A stretch of DNA of 64,000 nt from contig WLWY01000001.1 in the NCBI GenBank assembly GCA_012103325.1, positions 1,572,986-1,636,985 of the forward strand. The letters run 5' to 3'. The DNA is from Alphaproteobacteria bacterium. Lineage in GTDB: Bacteria; Pseudomonadota; Alphaproteobacteria; UBA8366; GCA-2717185. The position numbers and the translations under genes are program-made. Below the pieces are notes generated by a model. The model did no database searches and had not been told where the DNA came from. It was given only the letters and a program-made list of their open reading frames with translations. Below are positions 1-10,099 of the stretch, one piece after another. Position 1 is the first letter of the stretch, and each line of letters opens with the position of its first letter.

Positions 1-55
1 ACTAGGCGTTACACTGGACGAGGACAAGCTCGCGAAGTACCGCGCGACGGATTAA
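1..55 (+). CDS. 3' end of a truncated CDS, ...LGVTLDEDKLAKYRATD*; possibly the enolase/mandelate racemase superfamily C-terminus
   Basis: Open frame from nt 2 to TAA at 53-55; the GLGV.LDED.LA.YR tail resembles MR/MLE superfamily C-termini, but only 17 residues are visible. Confidence 0.4.
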   Translation, partial: LGVTLDEDKLAKYRATD

Positions 56-61
56 CCCGGG

Positions 62-1207
<1,146 letters not shown>

Positions 1208-1238
1208 CTATGATTATATACTACAACATGTAGTAGTT

Positions 1239-1841
1239 TTACTTGAGGTAAGACGCTATGGGTTTGAAGCTGCGGCGGTGATGGAGGGTTACGCCGCACC
1301 GTTCCAAGCCGGCCCGGTGCGCTTTTGTGCCATAACCGGCGTTTCGCTCCCAGCCATATCCGGGATGTTCGGCCGCGAGTTCCGTCATGATCCGGTCGCG
1401 CGTTACTTTCGCGATAATCGAGGCTGCCGCGATCGACAGGGAAAGGCTATCGCCGCGTACGACCGTTTCGACCGGGCAGGGGAGATCCGGCGGGCGATTC
1501 CCATCGACGAGTGCGATATCGGGTGTAATGGGAAGGGCGAGCGCGGCGCGGCGCATTGCAAGCATGGTTGCCGCCAGAATATTGCATTCGTCGATTTCTG
1601 CGACGCTTGCAATGCCGACACCGAGCAGAGCATGTCCCTGTAATGCGTCGAACAGCGTGTTGCGGACGGGTCGGGAGAGCTTTTTCGAATCATCGAGCCG
1701 TCCCGCCAAATCGTCCGGCAGGGTCGCCGGATCGAGGATCGCCGCCGCGGCAACGACGGGACCGGCCCACGGGCCGCGCCCCGCCTCGTCGATCCCGGCA
1801 ACCCGTCCGCCCGCCGCCCTTTCGAGCGCAAAATCAGGCAT
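1239..1841 (-). CDS. rnhB: Ribonuclease HII
   Basis: [54 protein letters not shown]; start at internal Met ([11 protein letters not shown]). Confidence 0.95.
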   Translation of the reverse strand: MPDFALERAAGGRVAGIDEAGRGPWAGPVVAAAAILDPATLPDDLAGRLDDSKKLSRPVRNTLFDALQGHALLGVGIASVAEIDECNILAATMLAMRRAALALPITPDIALVDGNRPPDLPCPVETVVRGDSLSLSIAAASIIAKVTRDRIMTELAAEHPGYGWERNAGYGTKAHRAGLERCGVTLHHRRSFKPIASYLK

Positions 1842-3255
1842 TCGTTGTCTCGTTGTCGAGCTCCACGGGTTTTTGAGGAGGTGGTAGCACGGCAATTGGC
1901 GTTTTTTCCTCGACAGCCTTGGGTGATTTTCGTCGGAATGGCAGCCGCGCCGCCGCGGTTCTCATTGTCGATTTCATATGGCCGATAGTCGCGACGGTCG
2001 ATGTCACAATCGCCGATGACGCGCGGCGCGTTAGACGCCATTCGCGGAAATAAATGAGCCGCAACAGGGCACTCAGCGTGTCCGGCCGTTGCGCCGCACG
2101 GTGATGCAGGCGTCGTGCGCTGTTCAGCCACAGCGGACTTGTGACGAGCGAGACGACCGTTACGGCGACGATGAGCCGGTGAATATCGGCATCAATGACG
2201 CTCCGGTCGATTGCCGCCGCGCCGAGTACGAAGGAAAACTCGCCAATCTGCGCCAAGACGAGGCTGCAAAAGAACGCGCGCTGCCATGTCTCGCCCATAA
2301 AGCGCAATACGCCGGTATTCAATGCGGTCTTGAAGACCGCAACGAAGATCCACAGCAGGAGGACCAGGCCGAGATTCTCCCAAAGGAAGTTCAAATCGAT
2401 CAATAGGCCGATCGAGAGGAAGAAAACCATCAGGAGGATGCTTTGAATAGGGCCTGCCGTTTCGCCAACGACCTGGCGCTGCGCACTACTCCCGACCAGA
2501 AGCCCGGCAAAGAAGGCGCCAAAGGCGGGGGATAGCCCGATTAGTCCGGCTATGGCTGCAAATCCGAAACACCAGGTGAGCGCTGCGACGGGCGTTAGAT
2601 CGAGCCCGCCAATCATGAAAGCCGAAAGCGGCAGGTTCACCCGCTGCCGCCGGCTGAGATAGACGGTTGCGGCGGCGAGAAGACCAATGGAGAGTACGAT
2701 CTTGAAGATGACCGAGTACTCGAAACCGCCTCCGGCAAGGGCGCCGACAATGAGCAACATCGGTGCCACCGCGAGATCCTGCGCCACCAAAACGCTGACC
2801 GTAATCCGTCCGACACGGGTTCGCAGTTCGCCGACTTCCTCGAGCATTCGGATCGCCACGACGGTGCTGCTCAACGCGAGTACGAAGCCGAAGAGAACGG
2901 CATGAGAGGCCGGCCAATCGAAGAAACGGGTGAGGGCGAGAAGCACGATGACGCTGGCCGTGATCTGCATCAGGGTGCTGAACACGGCGATTCGCCAGCC
3001 GCGCCGGAAATTGCGCAGCGATAATTCCATGCCAACGAAATACAGCAGCATCAGCACGCCGAGTTCCGCCAGCGTTGCGACCTGACCGCGATCGCTGATC
3101 AGCTGCAGTCCTGAAGGGCCAAGAAGGATGCCGGCAAAAATATAGCCGACGATAGCGGGCTGCCCGAGGCGGCTCATTACGGTGCCGCATAGTGTCGCTG
3201 CGCCGGCAACTACCGCAATTGCTGTTAATTCGAGGCCGCTTTCCATGACAACCAA
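1834..3255 (-). CDS. Cation:proton antiporter (CPA2/KefB-like membrane domain)
   Basis: Multi-TM protein with [20 protein letters not shown] and [15 protein letters not shown] motifs; 8-bp overlap with rnhB start. Confidence 0.88.
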   Translation of the reverse strand: MVVMESGLELTAIAVVAGAATLCGTVMSRLGQPAIVGYIFAGILLGPSGLQLISDRGQVATLAELGVLMLLYFVGMELSLRNFRRGWRIAVFSTLMQITASVIVLLALTRFFDWPASHAVLFGFVLALSSTVVAIRMLEEVGELRTRVGRITVSVLVAQDLAVAPMLLIVGALAGGGFEYSVIFKIVLSIGLLAAATVYLSRRQRVNLPLSAFMIGGLDLTPVAALTWCFGFAAIAGLIGLSPAFGAFFAGLLVGSSAQRQVVGETAGPIQSILLMVFFLSIGLLIDLNFLWENLGLVLLLWIFVAVFKTALNTGVLRFMGETWQRAFFCSLVLAQIGEFSFVLGAAAIDRSVIDADIHRLIVAVTVVSLVTSPLWLNSARRLHHRAAQRPDTLSALLRLIYFREWRLTRRASSAIVTSTVATIGHMKSTMRTAAARLPFRRKSPKAVEEKTPIAVLPPPQKPVELDNETTNA

Positions 3256-3271
3256 TCTACCATGAATATGG

Positions 3272-4351
3272 TTAAATTAGCGTCAACTGATCGCCTTTTG
3301 CGGGCGGCGGCTTGAATTTTGTCGTGTCGAGATCAAGGGGACGCATATCCATCCCTAACTTCCGCCGAGCGAGGCGGAATCGCTTGCTCAACATGTCCGC
3401 ATAAACGCCGGTTCCCGTCCGCCGCTGTCCCCAGCTCGAGTTGTAATCCGCCCCGTTGCGCGTATCTCGGACGAGCATCATCACATGTCGGGCCCGGTCC
3501 GGATAATGGGCCTCCAACCACTCAACGAACAGGTCGCGAATTTCGAGCGGTAGCCTCAGCAATGTATAGTCCGCGTAACAGGCGCCGGCGTCTTTTGCGG
3601 CTGCGAGAATTGCTTCCAATTCCATATCGTTCAGCGCCGGTATCATCGGTGCGGCGAGGACACCTGTCGGCACGCCTGCTTCACTGAGCGCTCGAACGGC
3701 GGAAAGGCGTTTTGCCGCTGTCGGCGCTCTTGGCTCCAACTGCCGCGCCAGCGCTCGGTCGAGCGTCGTCACGGAAACCGAAACCATCGCCAGTCCAACA
3801 GCGGCCATCGGCGCGATGATATCGATGTCCCGCGTGACCAGCGGCGATTTGGTGACGATCGCGAATGGGTGCTGGAATTCGGCCAGGACTTTGAGAATAC
3901 GCCTGGTGATCGTCAGCTCCCGCTCTATGGGCTGATAGGGGTCCGTATTCGCGCCGAGCGCTATAAATGCGGGCTTGTAGCTCGGACGCCGCAGTTCTTC
4001 CGCCAACCGCTCCGGCGCGTCCGGTTTCTGGAACAGGCGCGTTTCGAAATCGAGTCCTGGCGACAGCCCGTAATAGGCGTGGGTCGGTCTTGCGAAGCAA
4101 TAAATGCAGCCATGCTCGCAGCCGCGATACGGATTGATCGATCGGTCGAAGGGTACGTCCGGCGATTTGTTATAGGCAATAATCCTGCGGGCGTTGTCGA
4201 TACCAACAGTTGTGCGCAACGGTGGCGGATCCTCACCGTCCCCGGACCAGCCGTCGTCGACAAGGCTGCGCCGTTGCGTTTCGAAACGCCCGGTTTGGTT
4301 GCTCGCGGCGCCGCGTCCTTTGCGGGCATGCGTTGTGGTTAGCGTGTTCAT
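3272..4351 (-). CDS. PA0069/Rv2578c-family radical SAM protein (SplB-related)
   Basis: YRGCEHGCIYCFARPTH CxxxCxxC cluster motif; TKSPLVTRDIDI; MLVRDTRNG. Confidence 0.9.
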   Translation of the reverse strand: MNTLTTTHARKGRGAASNQTGRFETQRRSLVDDGWSGDGEDPPPLRTTVGIDNARRIIAYNKSPDVPFDRSINPYRGCEHGCIYCFARPTHAYYGLSPGLDFETRLFQKPDAPERLAEELRRPSYKPAFIALGANTDPYQPIERELTITRRILKVLAEFQHPFAIVTKSPLVTRDIDIIAPMAAVGLAMVSVSVTTLDRALARQLEPRAPTAAKRLSAVRALSEAGVPTGVLAAPMIPALNDMELEAILAAAKDAGACYADYTLLRLPLEIRDLFVEWLEAHYPDRARHVMMLVRDTRNGADYNSSWGQRRTGTGVYADMLSKRFRLARRKLGMDMRPLDLDTTKFKPPPAKGDQLTLI

Positions 4352-4365
4352 CTCTAAATGTTATA

Positions 4366-4380
4366 GAACAAATATAGAAC
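4366..4380 (-). promoter_or_regulatory. Candidate LexA (SOS) box GTTCTATATTTGTTC
   Basis: Exact match to the alphaproteobacterial LexA operator GTTC-N7-GTTC, 15 bp upstream of the radical SAM start codon. Confidence 0.65.
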
Positions 4381-4435
4381 ATTCAAGAGAATTGCTGGTT
4401 GCCCGAGGCTTTGGCGTGCGCGATAACGAGGTGAA

Positions 4436-5122
4436 ATGGCAGAGCTAAGCATCATTATCCCAACATTGAACGCGAGTGCGGGGCTGCGCCGAAGTCTTCC
4501 GCCGTTAGCTGCATTTGAGGCGATAAATTTGGTGCATGAGGTAATTTTCGCCGATGCGGACTCGGACGATGACACTCGTGCCGTGGCGGAGGCATCCGGG
4601 GCGCGGGTCGTGCAATCCGAGCGTGGACGAGGGCAGCAGCTTGCCGCAGGCGCCGAGGCAGCGACAGGACGCTGGATGTTGTTTCTACATGCGGACACCA
4701 GTCTCGACCTTCGCTGGTACGAAGCGGTGTGGACATTCATGCAGGATTCGGCGAACGGAAACCGTGCGGGGTACTTCCGTTTCAAACTCGACGATAAAAG
4801 AAAGCGGGCGAAGCTGCTGGAGCGGCTTGTCTCATTGCGTGTTCACCTGTTCGGCTTGCCGTATGGCGATCAGGGACTTTTGATCTCCCGCGCCTTCTAT
4901 GACGAAATCGGCGGTTATCGCCCCCTTCCGTTGATGGAAGATGTCGATATCGTGCGGCGCATAGGACGCCGACGGCTTGTCAGGCTCTCGCGCAATGCGG
5001 TGACGTCGGCGGATCGGTATCACAGGGAGGGCTATCTGTGGCGTCCGGTCCGCAATCTCGGTTGTCTGCTGCTCTATTTTCTCGGCGTGCCAGCCCGTTT
5101 TATCGTGAGGCTCTACGGATGA
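4436..5122 (+). CDS. Family-2 glycosyltransferase, TIGR04283-like
   Basis: LSIIIPTLNASAGL, FADADSDDDTR, ARVVQSERGRGQQLAAGA, LHADTSLD, GLPYGDQGLLISR. Confidence 0.85.
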   Translation: MAELSIIIPTLNASAGLRRSLPPLAAFEAINLVHEVIFADADSDDDTRAVAEASGARVVQSERGRGQQLAAGAEAATGRWMLFLHADTSLDLRWYEAVWTFMQDSANGNRAGYFRFKLDDKRKRAKLLERLVSLRVHLFGLPYGDQGLLISRAFYDEIGGYRPLPLMEDVDIVRRIGRRRLVRLSRNAVTSADRYHREGYLWRPVRNLGCLLLYFLGVPARFIVRLYG

Positions 5123-5730
5123 AAAAGCGCCTCGTTATCTTCGCGAAGGCGCCGCGCCTCGGGCAGGTCAAGAGCCGGCTCGCCGCCGATATCGGATTGG
5201 TCGGGGCATTGCGATTCCAGGCGATTGCGCTGGATCGGATGGTACGCAGGCTTGCATCGAATCCGCGTTGGGAAACCTTGCTTGCGGTCACTGGCGGGCC
5301 ATTTCGTTGGCCGATGGATGTGCGGCGCATGGAACAGCCGCGTGGTGATCTGGGCCAACGAATGGACAAAGTCATGCGGGGTTTCGGACCTGGACCCGTG
5401 GTCATCGTCGGGTCGGATGTACCCGACATCTCGCCACATCACATCGACGAAGCCTTTCGCATTCTTGGTCGGCGAGACGCGGTATTCGGGCCGGCGGACG
5501 ATGGCGGCTATTGGCTTGTCGGTTTGCGGCGGAGGCCAGCGCATCCCGCCTTGTTCGCGCCGGTCCGCTGGTCGACCGAATTTGCACTCGCCGATACGGT
5601 GGCGAATCTAAAGGGCCGCTATGATCACCAAATGCTGGAAACATTGATCGATGTCGACGATGGAGGGTCGCTTCGACGATGGCGGGAAAGAAACCTTGGT
5701 GGGCTAAGCGGATCCACTCGGCGCGATTGA
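5119..5730 (+). CDS. TIGR04282/DUF2064-family glycosyltransferase-like protein
   Basis: LVIFAKAPRLGQVKSRLAADIG, VIVGSDVPDIS, AVFGPADDGGYWLVGLRR; ATGA overlap with preceding gene. Confidence 0.88.
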   Translation: MKKRLVIFAKAPRLGQVKSRLAADIGLVGALRFQAIALDRMVRRLASNPRWETLLAVTGGPFRWPMDVRRMEQPRGDLGQRMDKVMRGFGPGPVVIVGSDVPDISPHHIDEAFRILGRRDAVFGPADDGGYWLVGLRRRPAHPALFAPVRWSTEFALADTVANLKGRYDHQMLETLIDVDDGGSLRRWRERNLGGLSGSTRRD

Positions 5731-5783
5731 TCGCAGCTGCGCAAGGGCGTCCTCAGCCAGCGCAGTGGCGGAGTTACTTTAAA

Positions 5784-5802
5784 TCCCCGAACACACGGGG
5801 GA
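5784..5802. terminator. Hairpin CCCCG-AACACA-CGGGG between convergent genes; weak terminator candidate
   Basis: 5-bp GC stem, 6-nt loop; no clear T-tract. Confidence 0.3.
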
Positions 5803-5867
5803 AAATCAATCTAGTTGATCCAAGCCATCTAAATTGGAGATAGCGATCACGTCGAACGGTAAAACGA

Positions 5868-6359
5868 TTACTGGGCTAAATTTTCTTCTTCGACGTTCGG
5901 TTTTTCGGTCTTGTTGAAGCGTCCGTCATAAATTGGCCGTCCACCGGTCGTCGGGCCGGGATACTGAACGAACAGGATGCGGCAGCCATTCGCGGTGTGC
6001 ATGTCGTATTCGAAATGCGGGTCTTCCATATAGACCATGTCGCCTGGGGTCAGGGTGCGGTCGCCGAATTGGCACTCGCCTTCCAGTACATACCAGACCT
6101 GGGCAAAATCGTGCATATGCAATGGGAACCCCCCGCCAGGCTCGTAAGTCAGGACACCTGCGTTCGGCGCCGTCGGGTTTGCTTCGGTCGGATGGAAGAT
6201 CATTTGCGTCACGTTGGCAAAGCGGCCCATTTCCGGTCCCAACTCTTCCGGGCGGCCAAATATCGGCGCGTTATGGGTTTTTCGAGCGCTCTCCAACGTC
6301 GGCTTTTTTACCGCGGTCATGGCTCCGTCTCCTCGGTCGATTGTGGTGGAGCATAGCAC
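5868..6359 (-). CDS. Cupin-domain protein
   Basis: GGGFPLHMHDFAQVWYVLEGECQFGDRTLTPGDMVYMEDPHFEYDMHT. Confidence 0.85.
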   Translation of the reverse strand: MLCSTTIDRGDGAMTAVKKPTLESARKTHNAPIFGRPEELGPEMGRFANVTQMIFHPTEANPTAPNAGVLTYEPGGGFPLHMHDFAQVWYVLEGECQFGDRTLTPGDMVYMEDPHFEYDMHTANGCRILFVQYPGPTTGGRPIYDGRFNKTEKPNVEEENLAQ

Positions 6360-6381
6360 TGACGCGGCGCGCGAGTCCTGG

Positions 6382-7389
6382 TCAGGTCAGATAGTCGGCC
6401 GATCGGCGTATCCGTCCACTTTCGATCCGTGTGCGCCACCATTCGACGGTTTTCGCCACGCCTTGATCCAAATCGATTGCCGGCGCCCAGCCGCACGCAG
6501 CTTCCAGCCGAGTGGAATCTGCGACCAATGCACGCACTTCGGACTCCGCGGGACGCAATCGCGCGTTGTCCTGAACAACCGGCTTGTTGGTGCCGGTTGC
6601 TGCCTGTACGCGTTTCACCATGTCGCCGATGGAAACCTCGACACCGGTGCCGGCGTTGTAGGGCTGTCCCAACTCCAAATCCGTCTCGCCACCGGCTGCG
6701 AGAAAAGCGTCGACCGTATTGGAAACGTAATTGAAGTCGCGCGTCGGGGTCAGGTCACCCAGCCTGATCTCGGTACACTCCGGATCGAGCGCCTGACGGA
6801 TCATCGTGGAGAGAACGGCGCGCTCGCTCTGCCGAGGACCGAAGGTGTTGAACGGCCGCAATGTCACGACTGGCTGCGAGAACGATCGTACATAGGCCTC
6901 CGCCATCATGTCAGCGGCAATCTTACTGGCGGAGTAGGGTGACTGCCCCTGCAGCGGATGCGCCTCGTCGATCGGTTTGCGCAACGCCGTGCCGTACACC
7001 TCGCTGGTCGAGGTGTGAACGACGCGCCGCACCTTGTGCAGTCGCGCCGCCTCCAGCACGTTGAGCGTGCCGGTAACGTTGACGTCGATATAGGACTGCG
7101 GCGCTTCATAAGAAAACGGGATGGCAATCAGGGCCGCCAGATGAAAGACCGTGTCCTGTCCCGCGATCAGGTTGCGCATGAATCCGGCGTCGCGAATATC
7201 GCCGCGTTGGATGTCGATGGCCGATATGACATCCTCCGGCGTCTCGTCGAGCCAGCCATTGAGGCCGAACGAATTGTACTGCGCGAGTGCGATAACCGCC
7301 GCGCCCGAGGCGGCGAGCGACTCGACGAGGTGCGAACCGATAAATCCGTCTGCGCCGGTGACGAGAACCTTCCTGCCGCTATAGCTCAC
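6382..7389 (-). CDS. NAD-dependent epimerase/dehydratase, LegB-like nucleotide-sugar 4,6-dehydratase
   Basis: KVLVTGADGFIGSHLVE, STSEVYGTA, YSASKIAADMM, QYNSFGLNGWL; GTG start coupled to upstream micro-ORF. Confidence 0.8.
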   Translation of the reverse strand: MSYSGRKVLVTGADGFIGSHLVESLAASGAAVIALAQYNSFGLNGWLDETPEDVISAIDIQRGDIRDAGFMRNLIAGQDTVFHLAALIAIPFSYEAPQSYIDVNVTGTLNVLEAARLHKVRRVVHTSTSEVYGTALRKPIDEAHPLQGQSPYSASKIAADMMAEAYVRSFSQPVVTLRPFNTFGPRQSERAVLSTMIRQALDPECTEIRLGDLTPTRDFNYVSNTVDAFLAAGGETDLELGQPYNAGTGVEVSIGDMVKRVQAATGTNKPVVQDNARLRPAESEVRALVADSTRLEAACGWAPAIDLDQGVAKTVEWWRTRIESGRIRRSADYLT

Positions 7390-7484
7390 AATGCATTCCC
7401 ATTGTTGTCACAAAAGGCGCGCCAAATATCGAAGAGAAAGTTGCCATGCCCGCCAACCCCGAGCATGACGATTGGCTTATCCAT
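7386..7484 (-). pseudogene. 32-aa micro-ORF resembling the N-terminus of PglD/NeuD-type acyltransferases (MDKPIVMLGVGGHGNFLFDIWRAFCDNNGNAL)
   Basis: GxGGHG...DI motif; ends in a GTGA overlap with the dehydratase start; not in the ORF track because it is short. Confidence 0.4.
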
Positions 7485-7561
7485 TCGCGAATTCTGCTTT
7501 TGTCGTTGCGCTTGCATTTGGAGCATGGAACGCTACAGCACGCAATATCCACGCCCTTCGA

Positions 7562-9043
7562 TTAGAAGCGCGTGCGGACACGATAGGTCAACTCGGTTTC
7601 GCCGCCGGCGGGAACCGAAACGCGCCAGACAGCTTCATCCGCCTTTCGTTTCGTGTGTGCCTGCGATTCCGACAGCATGCGCCAGTTCCCCGGGATATGC
7701 TCGACGACGGTCACGATTACCGCCTCATCCTTGGCGTTTCTCAGCATGATTGCATGCGCCGATTCGGTGACGTTTCGAGGCAGGCCTTCTCGACGAAATT
7801 CCGTCTGCCGCCGCTCGCTGGTAATATCGGTGGCGCGTCCGGCGGTTATGGTGACCGTTTCGCCCTTCGGCGTGTGTCGGATCGTATCTTCGCCGCGCAG
7901 CACCTTCCCACCTGTGGCTGGTGCATAGAGACGAAGCGTGCCGCCAGGTAAGCTGCGGCCAAGTCCCGCCGCTTTTGTGTTTTCGAGATGAAACCGAGCG
8001 GCCGGGTAGTCATGCCCAACATCGCGCCGAATGTTGCCGAAATGCGAGGCGTTCCCTTCGAGGCGATATTCCTTTTTTACTTGCACTTGTGTCCCGGGAA
8101 GCAGCGCCAGTTGACGCACTTCCTTGCGGCCGATCGAAATCGCTTCCTCGAAATCAAAGACGCGCAGGTCGGATACCGCTGATTCGGCGGGCGCATCGGC
8201 CGATGCCTCCAGAGCGGTCATCCTCGCTTTCAGACGCGGTTGCGCGATAGGGCGGCGGGCGGTGCGATTTATCGAACCCGCAACGACGCGCAAACGGGCG
8301 TCCTTGAACGCGGTGGCGGTGGTGTTGGTCAGCGTCACCCAGCCGGCGAGCCGGATTTCGGTTTCGTCCTTACTGAGCTGCGCAACATAGTCGGCGCGCC
8401 AGTTCAGCCCGCTGGTCAGGTAGCTCAAACTCAGCGTTTCCTCGCCCTCGGTGGTACTGGCGAGGTCGAGAACGAGCGTCGGCCGGACGCGCAAGGCGGT
8501 AGGGGCAGAAACGAATGCAAGGCGCCGAACATCCAGCGTTCGAATGCGATCATCGAGACGCACGAGAGCCTCGCGTCCTTGCGCGCGGAGAACTTCCGCT
8601 TCCGTGAACGTTTCCGCGCCGGTCTCGGGATGAACCGTGACGACATGAACCATGCCGCCGACGGCGGCTTCGAGCAACGCTTCCGGCGTGAGTAGGGCCG
8701 CCTCATATACCTGTCCTAATACGCGAAGTCGGTTCGGCGTTGCGCCTTCCGCCAGCACGGTCTCGGGAATCAGCGCCGACGGAACGCCCACGATTGCCAG
8801 GCGTTCGCGGCCCGCCGAAAACTTGATACGCCGGACATCGTGAACCAACGCCAGGTTTTGTTGATACACGGTCAGGGAAAGCGAAGTTCGGTCTTCAGGC
8901 GTCGTGACCGGTTCCGCTGCCAAGGTGGGCAGCGATGTGACAAACAGCCCTGCGGCGATCACATATCGTGCAAACACAAAGAGTCTCCCCCGGATATTTC
9001 GACGCCGCAAACTTACGGTTTCAATGCGGCAAAATCGCGGCAA
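7562..9043 (-). CDS. DUF4139 domain-containing protein (secreted; exact start uncertain)
   Basis: N-terminal signal peptide region, YQQNLALVHDVRRIKF, LSLSYLTSGLNWRADYVAQL, YRLEGN. Confidence 0.8.
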   Translation of the reverse strand: MPRFCRIETVSLRRRNIRGRLFVFARYVIAAGLFVTSLPTLAAEPVTTPEDRTSLSLTVYQQNLALVHDVRRIKFSAGRERLAIVGVPSALIPETVLAEGATPNRLRVLGQVYEAALLTPEALLEAAVGGMVHVVTVHPETGAETFTEAEVLRAQGREALVRLDDRIRTLDVRRLAFVSAPTALRVRPTLVLDLASTTEGEETLSLSYLTSGLNWRADYVAQLSKDETEIRLAGWVTLTNTTATAFKDARLRVVAGSINRTARRPIAQPRLKARMTALEASADAPAESAVSDLRVFDFEEAISIGRKEVRQLALLPGTQVQVKKEYRLEGNASHFGNIRRDVGHDYPAARFHLENTKAAGLGRSLPGGTLRLYAPATGGKVLRGEDTIRHTPKGETVTITAGRATDITSERRQTEFRREGLPRNVTESAHAIMLRNAKDEAVIVTVVEHIPGNWRMLSESQAHTKRKADEAVWRVSVPAGGETELTYRVRTRF

Positions 9044-9067
9044 CAGATTGGTTTCACCTCGGCGTTT

Positions 9068-9655
9068 CTATAGGGACCGCCGGGCGCGGATTGCGGCTGT
9101 CAGCGTACCATCGTCCAAATAGTCCAGCTCGCCGCCGACCGGAACGCCATGCGCCAGCCGGGTCACCGTCACGCCGGTCGGCTCGAGCCGCTCGGTGATG
9201 TAGTGGGCGGTGGTCTGTCCGTCGACCGTCAGGTTCGTGGCCAGAATTACTTCCTTTACACCGTCATTCGCCGCACGGGCGACGAGCGAGGCAATATTCA
9301 AATCTTCCGGACCGACCCCATCCAGCGCCGACAATCGTCCGCCAAGCACATGATAGCGGCCGGGAAAGCTCCCGGTGCGTTCGATCGCCCACAAATCCGC
9401 CACTTCTTCGACGATGCAAAGCTGCTTCGTATCACGTTCCGGATTAGCGCATATCGCGCACGGATCCTGCGTGTCGATACTGCCGCAAGTCGTGCAGGTG
9501 CGGACCGCCGCCACCGCCTCGTTCAACGCACGCGCCAGCGGTTCCATCAGCGTGTCCGGTTTTTTGATGAGATGCAGCGCTGCGCGCCGCGCCGACCGTG
9601 GGCCCAGGCCGGGAAGCCGTGCCAACAGCTGAATCAAACGTTCGATTTCCTGCAT
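9068..9655 (-). CDS. recR: Recombination protein RecR
   Basis: [19 protein letters not shown], CxxC zinc finger [16 protein letters not shown], Toprim [35 protein letters not shown]. Confidence 0.96.
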   Translation of the reverse strand: MQEIERLIQLLARLPGLGPRSARRAALHLIKKPDTLMEPLARALNEAVAAVRTCTTCGSIDTQDPCAICANPERDTKQLCIVEEVADLWAIERTGSFPGRYHVLGGRLSALDGVGPEDLNIASLVARAANDGVKEVILATNLTVDGQTTAHYITERLEPTGVTVTRLAHGVPVGGELDYLDDGTLTAAIRARRSL

Positions 9656-9665
9656 GGATGCGATG

Positions 9666-9989
9666 CTAGAAGGGCATCTTGAAGCCGGGCGGCAGATCCA
9701 CGCCACCCATCATTTTGGATGTCTCTTCCTGCATATGCGCGTCGACCTTGGCACGGGCATCGTTTTGCGCCGCGACGATAAGGTCTTCCAGAACTTCTGC
9801 TTCTTCCGGAACAATCAGCGAAGGGTCGATTTTCACTTTGCGCATTTCCCCTTTGCCATTCAGGACGACGGTAACCATGCCGGCCGCAGCACTACCGGTG
9901 ATTTCAACATCGGCCAGGCGCTGCTGCATATCCGCCATCTTGGACTGCATTTCCTGGGCCTGTTTCATCAATTGGCCGAGATTCTTCAT
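9666..9989 (-). CDS. YbaB/EbfC nucleoid-associated protein
   Basis: [41 protein letters not shown]. Confidence 0.95.
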   Translation of the reverse strand: MKNLGQLMKQAQEMQSKMADMQQRLADVEITGSAAAGMVTVVLNGKGEMRKVKIDPSLIVPEEAEVLEDLIVAAQNDARAKVDAHMQEETSKMMGGVDLPPGFKMPF

Positions 9990-10099
9990 TCTGGATTACT
10001 CCACTAGAGTAATTCGGTTCAGGTCGAAGCGCGCCTCTGGCACACCACCAACTGCCTGATTTAGCGCTATCTTATTGAAGTCGATCGGATTTAGCACGT

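Noticed and set aside
5781-5809. AAATCCCCGAACACACGGGGGAAAATC resembles a type I-E CRISPR repeat core
   Set aside because: Only one copy, no spacers or cas genes; best read as a convergent-gene hairpin
7472-7951. Plus-strand 159-aa ORF overlapping the DUF4139 gene
   Set aside because: Mostly antisense to a recognised coding region, no domain
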